A DNA stretch of 64,000 nt, taken from assembly GCF_037023145.1 (NCBI RefSeq), contig NZ_CP146091.1, positions 2,356,001 to 2,420,000 of the forward strand, in the 5' to 3' direction. Positions 47,681-55,658 of this stretch are shown here, in pieces. The DNA comes from Ralstonia sp. RRA. Its GTDB lineage: Bacteria > Pseudomonadota > Gammaproteobacteria > Burkholderiales > Burkholderiaceae. The notes beneath the pieces were generated by a model that worked only from the letters and a program-made list of their open reading frames with translations, was not told where the DNA came from and searched no databases. Position 1 is the first letter of the stretch; every line of letters starts with the position of its first letter. The position numbers and the translations under genes are program-made.

Positions 47681-48640
47681 TTGTTCGCCAACCTTCTCCC
47701 TATGCAACCAGTACGCCCTCCACTCCAATTCAAGCGACGCGAAGCAAGCAAGGTTCAAGACCCAATGAAACCGGCGGTGACATGGGTTGCTGTCTTGACG
47801 GCACTCGTCGGCGCGTTGGCCTTGTTGGGCACGCTGTTTCTTTGGACGCAAAAGAATGCGGGCCGCGCTTATCGCGAGGCATACCTACACACGTTCGGAT
47901 TCCGGGCAGACGCTCTCCCATGGAATACGGACGACCTCGCACTTTTGGGTTACTTCGCGCAAGTTGACGTTGTGCTGCTAATGCTGGGCTTGTTTATCGC
48001 GCTGGCGTTGCTTGGGGCAGCTCTAGCAATTGCCGGGGATTACTTGAGTCGACGTTTTTTCAAAGAAAAAGAAAGTGACGAAGTCAAGGGGGAAGGTAAA
48101 GGCAAAAAAATGGAGAAGAAATTCACCATTCCGCCAGCGGCCGCAATCTACTGGTCCATTGCGGTTGTTCTGGTGGCTTTTGCGTACTTCAACTTGATTC
48201 CGATTGCGCTTTTTCAAAAAATGAAGACAAAGGGCGTGCTTGACGCTCAAAATCAGATTGGCCTTATCGAAAACTTGGATTCGGAGAAGTTTAAAGAGGG
48301 TGGGATTAATTTTGTCGAGATTGCTCGTGAGAAGTCAGAGCCGGTTTGGGGGGCTGCCATCTCGTGTACAGAGAAATTCTGTGCACTGTACTCTCCGGTC
48401 GGCCCCGTTCATGCGCGCATTGTTCCTCTCACCGACGTCAAGATGTGGTCGACCCTAGGCTGGGCCGATGTCGCTGCCCGCAAGAAAGCCGAAGCAGACA
48501 AAGCTAGCAAGCAAAGTCAGGCGGTCGATGTGGCGCAGGCGAACCCACCCACGTCGGGAACCCCATGTGTGCAAGATGGAGCTCGAGTCCCGCGACGAGT
48601 ACCGTCAAGCGTGAGCGGGCAGCGTGGCAATCGGACCTAG
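47681..48640 (+). CDS. Membrane protein of unknown function
   Basis: 319 residues from a TTG behind GGAGGG; an alternative ATG at 47,765 (MKPAVTWVAVLTALVG) starts at the first helix. Three membrane helices are visible (VTWVAVLTALVGALALLGTL, VLLMLGLFIALALLGAALAI, IYWSIAVVLVAFAYFNLIPI) with a Lys/Glu-rich loop between the second and third, then a soluble C-terminal part. Not recognised. First of three rightward genes with another membrane protein at the end. Confidence 0.6.
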   Translation: MFANLLPMQPVRPPLQFKRREASKVQDPMKPAVTWVAVLTALVGALALLGTLFLWTQKNAGRAYREAYLHTFGFRADALPWNTDDLALLGYFAQVDVVLLMLGLFIALALLGAALAIAGDYLSRRFFKEKESDEVKGEGKGKKMEKKFTIPPAAAIYWSIAVVLVAFAYFNLIPIALFQKMKTKGVLDAQNQIGLIENLDSEKFKEGGINFVEIAREKSEPVWGAAISCTEKFCALYSPVGPVHARIVPLTDVKMWSTLGWADVAARKKAEADKASKQSQAVDVAQANPPTSGTPCVQDGARVPRRVPSSVSGQRGNRT

Positions 48641-48651
48641 AAAAATGATTG

Positions 48652-49476
48652 ATGGAAAACAGTACCGTGACTGATGAAATCAAAACTAAGGAAAGGTTTC
48701 TTGTCCAGGAAGTCGACAAGCGTCTCGCCGACTACTTCCGGCGGCTCGATATTCCTTACTTGTCATGTCTGCCCGACAACACCGAGCAGAATTTCTTTGA
48801 CCTCAACCAACACTGTGCAGACTTGATAGGCTGCGCTGGCACGTGGAAGGCGCTGCTACTTGAATTCAAAATTCACCACGAAGGAATCCTGCCTTCATTC
48901 AAGCAAATCCAACATGACGGCCTGCTGGTACTGAACAAATTCGGCATCCCCGTCGAGTACTGCTTCAATAGGGCGGCGCTACCGCCAACGTCTACAGATG
49001 ACGTGTTTCTAAGCCATCTCCTGGTTTGTGATGCAGCGCCACTCCCCGGGAGGAAGCCAGCCCTGACTCATGGCACCTTGCTGCAGCGATTGCAAAACCT
49101 GGTAACGGGAACGCCGCCGTCGCTGACCCCTCTGGCCATTTGTGACAGTAGCTTGTTCGGTACTCAACGTGTGGCGCAGTTGAACACCGCACGTCTCCTC
49201 ATCTTGGCGGACGGAACCGTAACGCACCTCGGCATCACTGAAGGACGTGCGTTGGTCGACTCCCTTTTAGCGAACAAGCATTGGGCCGGCGACAAGAATG
49301 TCACCCGCTTGCGGCACGACCTCGAAAAATTGCTCAACTCGAGGGACCAGCTGTTCGAAGAATTGTCAGCAGCCGGATGGGCGCCCGCGCCGCCGTCTTC
49401 TGAGCATCTTTCTGAGGTGCTAGGGGAGTCGGAGGACGAGGAAAAATCGCTCGGTAACAATCTCCGTCCCTTCTAA
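48652..49476 (+). CDS. Protein of unknown function with possible PD-(D/E)xK core
   Basis: 274 residues from MENSTVTDEIKTKERF (an in-frame TTG one codon upstream also possible). The segment FFDLNQHCADLIG followed by KALLLEFKIHHEG has the Asp...ExK spacing of restriction-endonuclease-like folds. The rest is mixed, with an acidic C-terminus (EVLGESEDEEKSLG). No family recognised. Sandwiched between two membrane-protein genes on the same strand, which could make a small defence-type operon; this is inference. Confidence 0.55.
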   Translation: MENSTVTDEIKTKERFLVQEVDKRLADYFRRLDIPYLSCLPDNTEQNFFDLNQHCADLIGCAGTWKALLLEFKIHHEGILPSFKQIQHDGLLVLNKFGIPVEYCFNRAALPPTSTDDVFLSHLLVCDAAPLPGRKPALTHGTLLQRLQNLVTGTPPSLTPLAICDSSLFGTQRVAQLNTARLLILADGTVTHLGITEGRALVDSLLANKHWAGDKNVTRLRHDLEKLLNSRDQLFEELSAAGWAPAPPSSEHLSEVLGESEDEEKSLGNNLRPF

Positions 49477-49501
49477 CGAACCACACGGGAGAGTGTCCGC
49501 A

Positions 49502-50095
49502 ATGACGTTAGCAATTCCAGAAAACACTGAACTCATCAAGTTGGCGGTCGAGGTGGTGCCTCGTCCAATCGCAGAGTTGCTCTTGGGCGTGATGTTGGTT
49601 TGTACCTGCTTACTGGTTGTGAATCGCATGCTGCGCGTACTTGTTGCGTCGAGCGTTACGTGGAAGCGCGCCGCACACGCCCTCGGGCAACTCGCGGCCA
49701 TGTGCACACGAAAGGTCCCACGCTGGGTGTGGGGCACCAAACGCCGTAGGCCTCGCCCGGTGGTTAAGGCAGTGTCCCTTGGAGGGGACGCGGTGCTTGC
49801 TTGGCACACAGCAATCTACTGCTTCGCAGTAGCTGCAACGGTTATTTTGGCCCTTGTTGTACGGCATCCTGCGTCGTTAAGAGTCGTCGCACTTGGCACT
49901 CTCGGGGCGATGGGATTCTTTGTGACTGCAATCATTTGCCGGAATATTGGTGCCCGGAAGGCTCGCGAACTCTCACTGCTCTTTAGGCGCCAGCGCAGGA
50001 ACCGGATGGTCGTCGCGCAGATGTATGGCGGAGTGTCAGTGTTGTTCGCAACGATGGTCGGCCTGGTACATCTTGTTGGTTCGATGAGCTCCTGA
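49502..50095 (+). CDS. Multi-helix membrane protein of unknown function
   Basis: 197 residues from MTLAIPENTELIKLAVEVVP (GGGAGAG eight bases upstream; a GTG at 49,493 is in frame). About four membrane helices: ELLLGVMLVCTCLLVVNRML, WHTAIYCFAVAATVILALVV, VVALGTLGAMGFFVTAIICR and MYGGVSVLFATMVGLVHLVG, with a very basic cytoplasmic loop (RKVPRWVWGTKRRRPRP). Starts 25 bases after the previous gene. Function unknown. Confidence 0.6.
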   Translation: MTLAIPENTELIKLAVEVVPRPIAELLLGVMLVCTCLLVVNRMLRVLVASSVTWKRAAHALGQLAAMCTRKVPRWVWGTKRRRPRPVVKAVSLGGDAVLAWHTAIYCFAVAATVILALVVRHPASLRVVALGTLGAMGFFVTAIICRNIGARKARELSLLFRRQRRNRMVVAQMYGGVSVLFATMVGLVHLVGSMSS

Positions 50096-50272
50096 ATTCG
50101 CTTCCGCTTGACGGTGCACGGGGTGGATTGTGTTTGATAAACGTAGGCACGTAGACTACGAATGTCGTTTAGGGTCGGCCGGTGCGACGGCCCTCAGGTA
50201 CCCTCCAGCAGAGCCGGCCAAAACATCAAAGCTGGTATGCTGCCTATTACGACAACCAGACAGGAGGGCGTC

Positions 50273-50512
50273 ATGGCTGCGAAAGAGGTCTCGAAGAAGA
50301 AGTACCTAAAAATCTTAAACAAACGCCTGCGCTCTGAACCAGGTGCCTCGCCTAAGGCCCTGTTTGTCTTCTACCCTCCGGGCGTGAAGGCGAAATACGC
50401 CACCGGCATCACTGCGAGTGAGCCAAACACCAAGCGCGAATTGGGAATTATGGCGGCAATCCAGCGCAAGGCAGCTGGCGAGTTCATCGTCACCGACGAA
50501 AAGGCGACGTAG
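50273..50512 (+). CDS. Small basic protein of unknown function
   Basis: 79 residues from MAAKEVSKKKYLKILNKRLR, with a strong SD (CAGGAGGGCG). Lys-rich, with KALFVFYPPGVKAKYATGIT in the middle; possibly a small nucleic-acid-binding fold. Family not recognised. Follows the three-gene group after 177 bases. Confidence 0.55.
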   Translation: MAAKEVSKKKYLKILNKRLRSEPGASPKALFVFYPPGVKAKYATGITASEPNTKRELGIMAAIQRKAAGEFIVTDEKAT

Positions 50513-50563
50513 ACAAGGGCTTAGGCGCTGGTCTGGCATCTTCATGAGCTCTACCGGCCGCAA

Positions 50564-50812
50564 TCAGAATTCGTCGTGGAAGGTGCCGTTGGCACCAGCC
50601 GCAGTCCTGAGTCTTGAGAGTGTCTTTTTGGCGGCGAGAAGGACAACGTAGGTTTCCACGGTTGCTCCAGCCGACAACGTCCGCAGCGTCTCGCGAAAAA
50701 CCGGTGCCACGACATCGGGCGGCAAACCGACTCTGTCGGAGATGTCGAGTACATAAGCGTAGTGCGCTTCGTGAAGCTCTGGGTCGGTCACTTGTGCGCT
50801 GGCGTCAGCCAA
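50564..50812 (-). CDS. DUF3562-like small protein, copy 1
   Basis: 82 residues (TTG start). The central PELHEAHYAYVLDISDRVG and ATVETYVVLLAAKKTLSRLR match a rightward paralogue at 51,911 at about 53 of 63 positions by eye. Small helical DUF3562-type protein known from Burkholderia and Ralstonia, function unknown. The two copies lie in opposite orientation on each side of the TIR gene, both pointing away from it. Confidence 0.65.
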   Translation of the reverse strand: MADASAQVTDPELHEAHYAYVLDISDRVGLPPDVVAPVFRETLRTLSAGATVETYVVLLAAKKTLSRLRTAAGANGTFHDEF

Positions 50813-50938
50813 GGTTCAGATGTTCACGATTGTGAACGATTTCCTTGGCCATGCCGATGGGCGCATCGAGTTGCGCCTGGTTAAATCTGCAGCCGAGAGC
50901 CGACTGCTAACATCAGCGCTGTCTCAATAAATGAGGGC

Positions 50939-51652
50939 ATGGCAATGGCAAGATGCACGGCACCCGTACGTGGACACAGCTCGGCAGCAGCGGCTGCGGC
51001 CTGTCCTGCATGTAGCAGCCGCGGCTACCGCTACGGCGGTGGCTACAGTTCACCCTACTCCACATCCGCGAGCGGAGGGGGTAGCTACAGCAGCAGCGGC
51101 GCTGGTGGTAGCCGGTCCAGTGGCGGAGCAAGACCGCGCTGGTCGCGAGCCGGTTCATCCGTCTCGTACACGACTTCCCAGGTACAGTCACTCACGCCAA
51201 TTCGAGAATCCGTTGAGAAGACTGCGGTGGCGCAGCCTGACCTTCGCGATTGCTTCCTGTGCCACGCGTGGGATGACCGGCAAGGGGCAGCCAAGGAACT
51301 TTACGAATTGCTCGTGGCGGCTGGCGTCAAGGTTTGGTTCAGCGAGAGGGACCTTGGCCTCGGCGTGCCGATGATGCGTGCCATCGACAAGGGCTTGGCC
51401 AATTCGCGCATCGGGCTCGTGCTGGTCACACCGAACCTGTTGCGCCGCCTCCCACAAGAGGGCGTCGCCGACAAAGAGCTTTCTGCCCTCCTGGCGGGCA
51501 ACCGTCTCGTGCCCATCGTGCACCAGACGACGTATCCAGAACTCCGGAATGTCAGCCCCTTGCTCGCTTCCCGAACCGGCCTAGACACTGCCGAAGACTC
51601 TATGTCGGTTGTCGCAACCAAGATTGCCGAGCTGGTCGCCATCTGGGCCTAG
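50939..51652 (+). CDS. TIR-domain protein with N-terminal zinc-ribbon and Ser/Gly linker
   Basis: 237 residues; a second ATG two codons on is better spaced from GAGGG. Residues 1-30 carry a Cys/His cluster (RCTAPVRGH, ACPACSSRG) like a zinc ribbon. A Ser/Gly/Tyr-rich flexible stretch (about 30-75) leads to a TIR domain: LRDCFLCHAWDDRQGAAKEL, GVKVWFSERDLGLGVPMMRA, IGLVLVTPNLLRRLP and a Glu in KELSALLAGN that fits the NADase catalytic Glu. Bacterial TIR proteins often deplete NAD+ on phage infection. No sensor gene such as an Argonaute or ThsA lies beside it. Confidence 0.85.
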   Translation: MAMARCTAPVRGHSSAAAAAACPACSSRGYRYGGGYSSPYSTSASGGGSYSSSGAGGSRSSGGARPRWSRAGSSVSYTTSQVQSLTPIRESVEKTAVAQPDLRDCFLCHAWDDRQGAAKELYELLVAAGVKVWFSERDLGLGVPMMRAIDKGLANSRIGLVLVTPNLLRRLPQEGVADKELSALLAGNRLVPIVHQTTYPELRNVSPLLASRTGLDTAEDSMSVVATKIAELVAIWA

Positions 51653-51910
51653 CAGTTTTCTTCTAACGGGCGACAGCCGAATACTATTGGTTTCTCCCAC
51701 CTTTGCGCCCCTTGGCTTAGGCCTCGGGGCGTTGCTGTTTGCGCACCCCGCAACGAGAATTTTCGGGCCGTCGAGTGGTCGCACGCACTAATGGACCATC
51801 CGGCGGTACAAGCGAACAGGTCAAAGGTCACAGGGACCACTGTTCCTGGCCGGCTTCGGACTATCATTAAAGTCCGAGAATTGCGAGTCGTGGCGAACGC
51901 TACGGAATAA

Positions 51911-52141
51911 GTGGGCAAGCCCGAGCTTCACGAAGCGCACTACGCTTGCGTGCGCGACATTGCCGACAGGGTTGGTTTGCCGCCAGAAGTGGTCGCACCA
52001 GTCTTTCGCGAGACGCTGCAGACACTAACTGCTGAGGCAACCGTAGAAACCTATGTGGTTCTGTTCGCCGCCAAGAAAACGTTGTCGAAGCTCAGGAGCG
52101 CGGCAGGCACGAGTAGCCCCGTTCATCGCAACAACTATTGA
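51911..52141 (+). CDS. DUF3562-like small protein, copy 2
   Basis: 76 residues from a GTG. PELHEAHYACVRDIADRVG and ATVETYVVLFAAKKTLSKLR make it a close paralogue of the minus-strand gene at 50,564. Only the ends differ. The pair brackets the TIR gene as an inverted duplication. Confidence 0.65.
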   Translation: MGKPELHEAHYACVRDIADRVGLPPEVVAPVFRETLQTLTAEATVETYVVLFAAKKTLSKLRSAAGTSSPVHRNNY

Positions 52142-52194
52142 GCGGGCCAGAGTAACGGACGCAGCTACTTGGCTGTAGCTTTAAGAGTGAGACG

Positions 52195-52632
52195 CTACTC
52201 AGCCCAAACCATATCGACCTCTCGCAGCAAGTGGCCGCTCAGAATGTAGTCGCCAAGCTTTGCAGCCTTGACCTCGAGCTGCTCCAGTTGGCCTGCGGGC
52301 AATAAGTCCAAGTCGAACTGACAGTACAGGTTCCGCTGCCGGAACGTGGCCTTGGCGCGCGAAAGGCCAGCAACCAACGCGGCAGGCGATGTGACCGCGA
52401 TACTCTCGTGCCCTCGAAACTCGACACGAACGCCAACTGCCCGCCCGAGCCGGCCAAGCTCAACAGCGTCTTGCCAACCAGCTTCATAGTCCAGTTCGAC
52501 AACTGCGACACCGCCAGACCCCACCAGCCGCAGAGCTTCTTCCTTGGTACCGGCGCGCGCCGTGGCTGTCGTCATATGGCCGTTCCGCGGAATTCGCGAG
52601 GGCATGCGTACCCCTTGTTCTGTTTGCATCAT
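52195..52632 (-). CDS. Protein of unknown function
   Basis: 145 residues from the first ATG; no SD there, and a start at MTTATARAGTKEEALRLVGS (about 19 codons in) is equally likely. The body, LGRLGRAVGVRVEFRGHESI and YCQFDLDLLPAGQLEQLEVK, is alpha/beta and soluble. Not recognised. Convergent with the DUF3562-like copy 2. Confidence 0.5.
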   Translation of the reverse strand: MMQTEQGVRMPSRIPRNGHMTTATARAGTKEEALRLVGSGGVAVVELDYEAGWQDAVELGRLGRAVGVRVEFRGHESIAVTSPAALVAGLSRAKATFRQRNLYCQFDLDLLPAGQLEQLEVKAAKLGDYILSGHLLREVDMVWAE

Positions 52633-52820
52633 TTTTGTTCGAGCGCACTCAAATGGGCGCTGCCTGCTTGGTTGAGCCGACCGCTATTGACCATCACTTG
52701 GACGAGAGGTCAGCTGCACTCGCCACGCGTTGTTGGCGGCTCATCCGCCACATGGAGCGGGCGCTCATTGACGGGATGCCTTCGGCCGCAGATACTGGAT
52801 AAATATACAGTAGTTCAGCC

Positions 52821-53141
52821 ATGGCAGCACGTGACGTTCCCACCTCCGCAAACCAGCGTAAGAAGCTCTCGTCAGCAGCGCTTCGCGCCGTATGGCAGCG
52901 CAATCCCTCATCCGACGTGCGCGACCTGCTCTGGGAAATCTATCGTCTGCAGGACATCGCCAGGCAGGCGTACGGCGTTCTCACGCTGGCCCGGCTGTGG
53001 GGCATCGATAAGCCCTTCTTGGCGAGATTGAATGCGCTTGATTCGGCATTGTTCGCCGAGCCAAGCCTCTGGGAGCGGCCGATTAGTTGGTCGACGGAAG
53101 AAGAGCAGGCGTTGAAACGCCTGTCGCGTGGCCGGCGGTAG
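52821..53141 (+). CDS. Small basic protein, LLWEI family, copy 1
   Basis: 106 residues, MAARDVPTSANQRKKLSSAA. The helix SSDVRDLLWEIYRLQDIARQ recurs in the next gene (DPVVRRLLWEIKGLQVVIMR), so the two are distant tandem paralogues. No known domain. It precedes the SRAP gene and might be co-transcribed with it. Confidence 0.6.
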   Translation: MAARDVPTSANQRKKLSSAALRAVWQRNPSSDVRDLLWEIYRLQDIARQAYGVLTLARLWGIDKPFLARLNALDSALFAEPSLWERPISWSTEEEQALKRLSRGRR

Positions 53142-53165
53142 CGTTACCGCGTTGGGGGATTCCAC

Positions 53166-53453
53166 ATGTCGTTTCCACTACGGCGCCGCTTCCCGCCGCT
53201 CACTAGAAGGCGTCTTCAGGAGATTCAGCGACAGTACGGCCATGACCCTGTTGTGCGCCGCTTGTTGTGGGAAATCAAAGGCCTACAGGTAGTCATCATG
53301 CGCGCACGGCAGCTCGAGCAGTCACTGCCGCCGGGTAAAGGCACAACGGATACCGGCCTCATCCTTGGCGCCCTTCGACGCGAATTGGCGGCTGAGTCCT
53401 GGTTGCGGGAGTGGGAGTACGAGATAGACACGTGCGGAAAGATGCCTCCGTGA
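53166..53453 (+). CDS. Small basic protein, LLWEI family, copy 2
   Basis: 95 residues, MSFPLRRRFPPLTRRRLQEI, starting 24 bases after copy 1. Shares the R.LLWEI..LQ helix with it and otherwise differs. Very basic N-terminus, acidic C-terminus. Function unknown. Followed after 48 bases by the SRAP gene. Confidence 0.6.
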   Translation: MSFPLRRRFPPLTRRRLQEIQRQYGHDPVVRRLLWEIKGLQVVIMRARQLEQSLPPGKGTTDTGLILGALRRELAAESWLREWEYEIDTCGKMPP

Positions 53454-53501
53454 TGAATGCCTACAATGGTTCATCGCGTCCCGTGCACGGGGAGGAGCGT
53501 G

Positions 53502-54200
53502 ATGTGTACCAACTACTCGCCGGCGAAGGTCGAACGCTTGAGGGTGCTCCTGGGCCTTGGCCCTCCGATTGAGTACCCGCCGGAGACGTTCCCCGACTAC
53601 GAGTCGCCGCTCATCCTCATCAACAAGGATGACAAACAAGATTGCGTTGTAGCCAACTTCGGTTTCGCGCCTGCCGAGTACGCTCCCGCAGGCATGCCCA
53701 ATCCAGTGAACGCGCGTGCAGAAACCGTGGCCACCAATCGAATGTGCAGCAAGTACTGGAAAGCCTGCAACCTTTGCATCGTGCCCGTCGATGCCATCTA
53801 CGAGCCGTGCTACGAAAGCGGCCGCAACGTGCGGCACAAAATCTGGATAAAGGGCGAAAGCGAGTTCGGCATCGCCGGCATCTGGCGCGCTTGGGAATCG
53901 CCCACCGGTGGGCCACCGCGCCACACGTTCGCGATGCTGACGTTGAACGCAGACGACCACGCCATCTTCAAGCGCATGCACAAACCGACCAACCCAGATG
54001 GCACTCCAAAGGAGAAGCGAGGGGTGGTCATGCTCACGCGCGACAAGTGGAACGACTGGGTGGCCTGCCGGGACCCCGAGGTGGCGCGCAGCTTTTTGTC
54101 GTTGTACCCAGCTGAGCTCATGGACACGGCGCCGGCCCCTGTCGACCGTAAGGCTGGGCGGCAGCCCGGGGCACCGCCCGCGAGCGGCGACCTCTTCTAG
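53502..54200 (+). CDS. SOS-response-associated peptidase (SRAP/YedK-like)
   Basis: 232 residues from MCTNYSPAKVERLRVL (SD GGGGAGGAG). This start puts Cys at position 2, which SRAP proteins need to form a thiazolidine crosslink with abasic sites in single-stranded DNA. NARAETVATNRMCSKYWKAC, RCIVP-type (CNLCIVPVDAIYEPC) with the active-site Glu, and the late MLTLNADDHAIFKRMHKP with catalytic His are all present. Shields abasic sites in ssDNA, which could help an incoming element. Confidence 0.88.
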   Translation: MCTNYSPAKVERLRVLLGLGPPIEYPPETFPDYESPLILINKDDKQDCVVANFGFAPAEYAPAGMPNPVNARAETVATNRMCSKYWKACNLCIVPVDAIYEPCYESGRNVRHKIWIKGESEFGIAGIWRAWESPTGGPPRHTFAMLTLNADDHAIFKRMHKPTNPDGTPKEKRGVVMLTRDKWNDWVACRDPEVARSFLSLYPAELMDTAPAPVDRKAGRQPGAPPASGDLF

Positions 54201-54366
54201 GCCTCGACTTTGGGCGTCACACAATGGTCCGCCCGCAATCATGACGTAGGCTTAAAGCCCTGCAACACTGCCCGTGCCTATGCTTCGGTTCCAATGCGAG
54301 CGAAGCAGACGTCGCTTCCACGACTGGTTGCTGCCGTGATTCCGAGATTGATTAGAAGGGGTGAGG

Positions 54367-54393
54367 AATGCCGCGCGAGAATCGCGCGGCATT
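54367..54393 (-). terminator. Hairpin downstream of the island tmRNA
   Basis: AATGCCGCGCGA and TCGCGCGGCATT form a perfect 12-bp stem with a GAA loop, 8 bases past the tmRNA acceptor stem. No strong T run follows, so it may act as a processing or termination hairpin for the tmRNA precursor. Confidence 0.7.
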
Positions 54394-54400
54394 GAATATA

Positions 54401-54767
54401 TGGAGGCGGCGGGAATCGAACCCGCGTCCAGAAGAAGTCCGCAACAAGTTCTACATGCTTAGTTCTGTCATTTGATTTAACCGCAGCGACGCGGACGAAC
54501 ACGCTGCACTACGGCGATTCACTAAGTTTTCGACCTTGGCGTCGCGACGCCACCAAGGCTTAACTGACGTATATGACCTCTGGCGGTATTGCTACCGGTC
54601 TTGCGACACTAACCCGTCAGTGAGCTAGGCAGAGGACGGCGGCCCTTAGGCTGCCAGTGCGAACGTTTCGTCGTTTGCAGTTACGATTTTCCCATTGATT
54701 AACGAGGTGACGGGTCCTCGGCATGCCCCAGCTGCTTCGTAGCCCCTGTCGAAACCAGGTCGCCCCC
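54401..54767 (-). ncRNA. ssrA: Complete tmRNA carried by the island
   Basis: 367 nt. The 5' end GGGGGCGACCTGGTTTCGAC pairs with the 3' acceptor CGCCTCC and ends in a T-arm GGGTTCGATTCCCGC. The resume codon GCA is at 54,678 and the tag reads A-N-D-E-T-F-A-L-A-A then TAA. The interrupted host gene has the same tag length but ANDERYALAA. The encoded 3' end is CTCCA then TAT, so CCA must be added after transcription, whereas the host gene encodes CCA. Ends 204 bases from the recombinase operon. tmRNA rescues stalled ribosomes with SmpB. Confidence 0.95.
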
Positions 54768-54971
54768 GCAGTAGGCTGACCCACATCTATGGGTCAGCTA
54801 CCATTTTACAAGAGACTGGTGTCCTGCGCCACGCTTTCAGAGACAAGCGAACGCAATCTCACTTCGAAGTGATACCAACGGGCTCTTGGCGGCGAAGCTC
54901 GGTGCACTTCGAACCGCAAAGCCCAACCAGACGAGTCGCGGCCATGCAGCAGACACAATTCTGCGATGCCC

Positions 54972-55658
54972 TCAGGTATTTCGAAGTACTTTCCGGACCG
55001 CCACGACAAAACCGGGCTTGAATATGGTTCGCGTACGTCCCTCGCCAAGGTCTTTGACGACGCGCCCATTCTTTTCCTCCTTCCATCCTTCGGCACGCCA
55101 GAGTTCCGGTGAAACTGCGTGCTCGAATGCCTCTCGCTCAAGGGCATTCAGCGTAGGGCCCGTCTGAATCTCTAACGACATGGTCCCGTCCGCCGCACGC
55201 GGTGCCGTCTTCGCAGAGACGGTCGGCCGCCGGTCGATGACTACCTGGGTCTGAGCCTTGAGAAGGTTCACTTCCGCTTGCAACATGCTCCGCTCGCGAA
55301 TCAGCTTCTCAACGATGATGCGTGCGGCAGGGTCGGGGATGCTACGTGTGAGTGCATCAACAGGGCTAGACTTCGCAACCTCACGCAGCTTGGGGCCTCC
55401 AGCATACGCCTGCCAAGCATCGATAAGTTTCCGGTAGTCAGCCGATTGAGGGTTCCAAAGGGCCTTTACTTTCAGACCGCCACGAGCCTCGACAACTTCG
55501 CCAACAGCCTTTAGAGAGTAGTCCTTGTTGCCTAGCTCGTTTCGCTCCCTGCAGACTGTGTGGATAAGTTCGAGGTTACGACGCTTTGTCGGATGCGAAG
55601 CCGTAGCGAGGATGGCATCCCGGACGGCGTCGGGATGGACACTGCTGATAGTGCTCAT
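54972..55658 (-). CDS. Small third component of the recombinase trio (TnpC/GmtX-like)
   Basis: 228 residues. An N-terminal HTH-like region (HPTKRRNLELIHTVCRERNE, YSLKAVGEVVEARGG, LKVKALWNPQSADYRKLIDA) is followed by a helical coiled-coil stretch (RIIVEKLIRERSMLQAEVNL) and a C-terminal domain. Starts inside the stop of the 969-residue recombinase (four-base overlap). The layout matches the accessory protein of Tn554-type (TnpC) and gamma-mobile-trio (GmtX) modules; the second resemblance seems closer, from memory. Confidence 0.75.
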   Translation of the reverse strand: MSTISSVHPDAVRDAILATASHPTKRRNLELIHTVCRERNELGNKDYSLKAVGEVVEARGGLKVKALWNPQSADYRKLIDAWQAYAGGPKLREVAKSSPVDALTRSIPDPAARIIVEKLIRERSMLQAEVNLLKAQTQVVIDRRPTVSAKTAPRAADGTMSLEIQTGPTLNALEREAFEHAVSPELWRAEGWKEEKNGRVVKDLGEGRTRTIFKPGFVVAVRKVLRNT

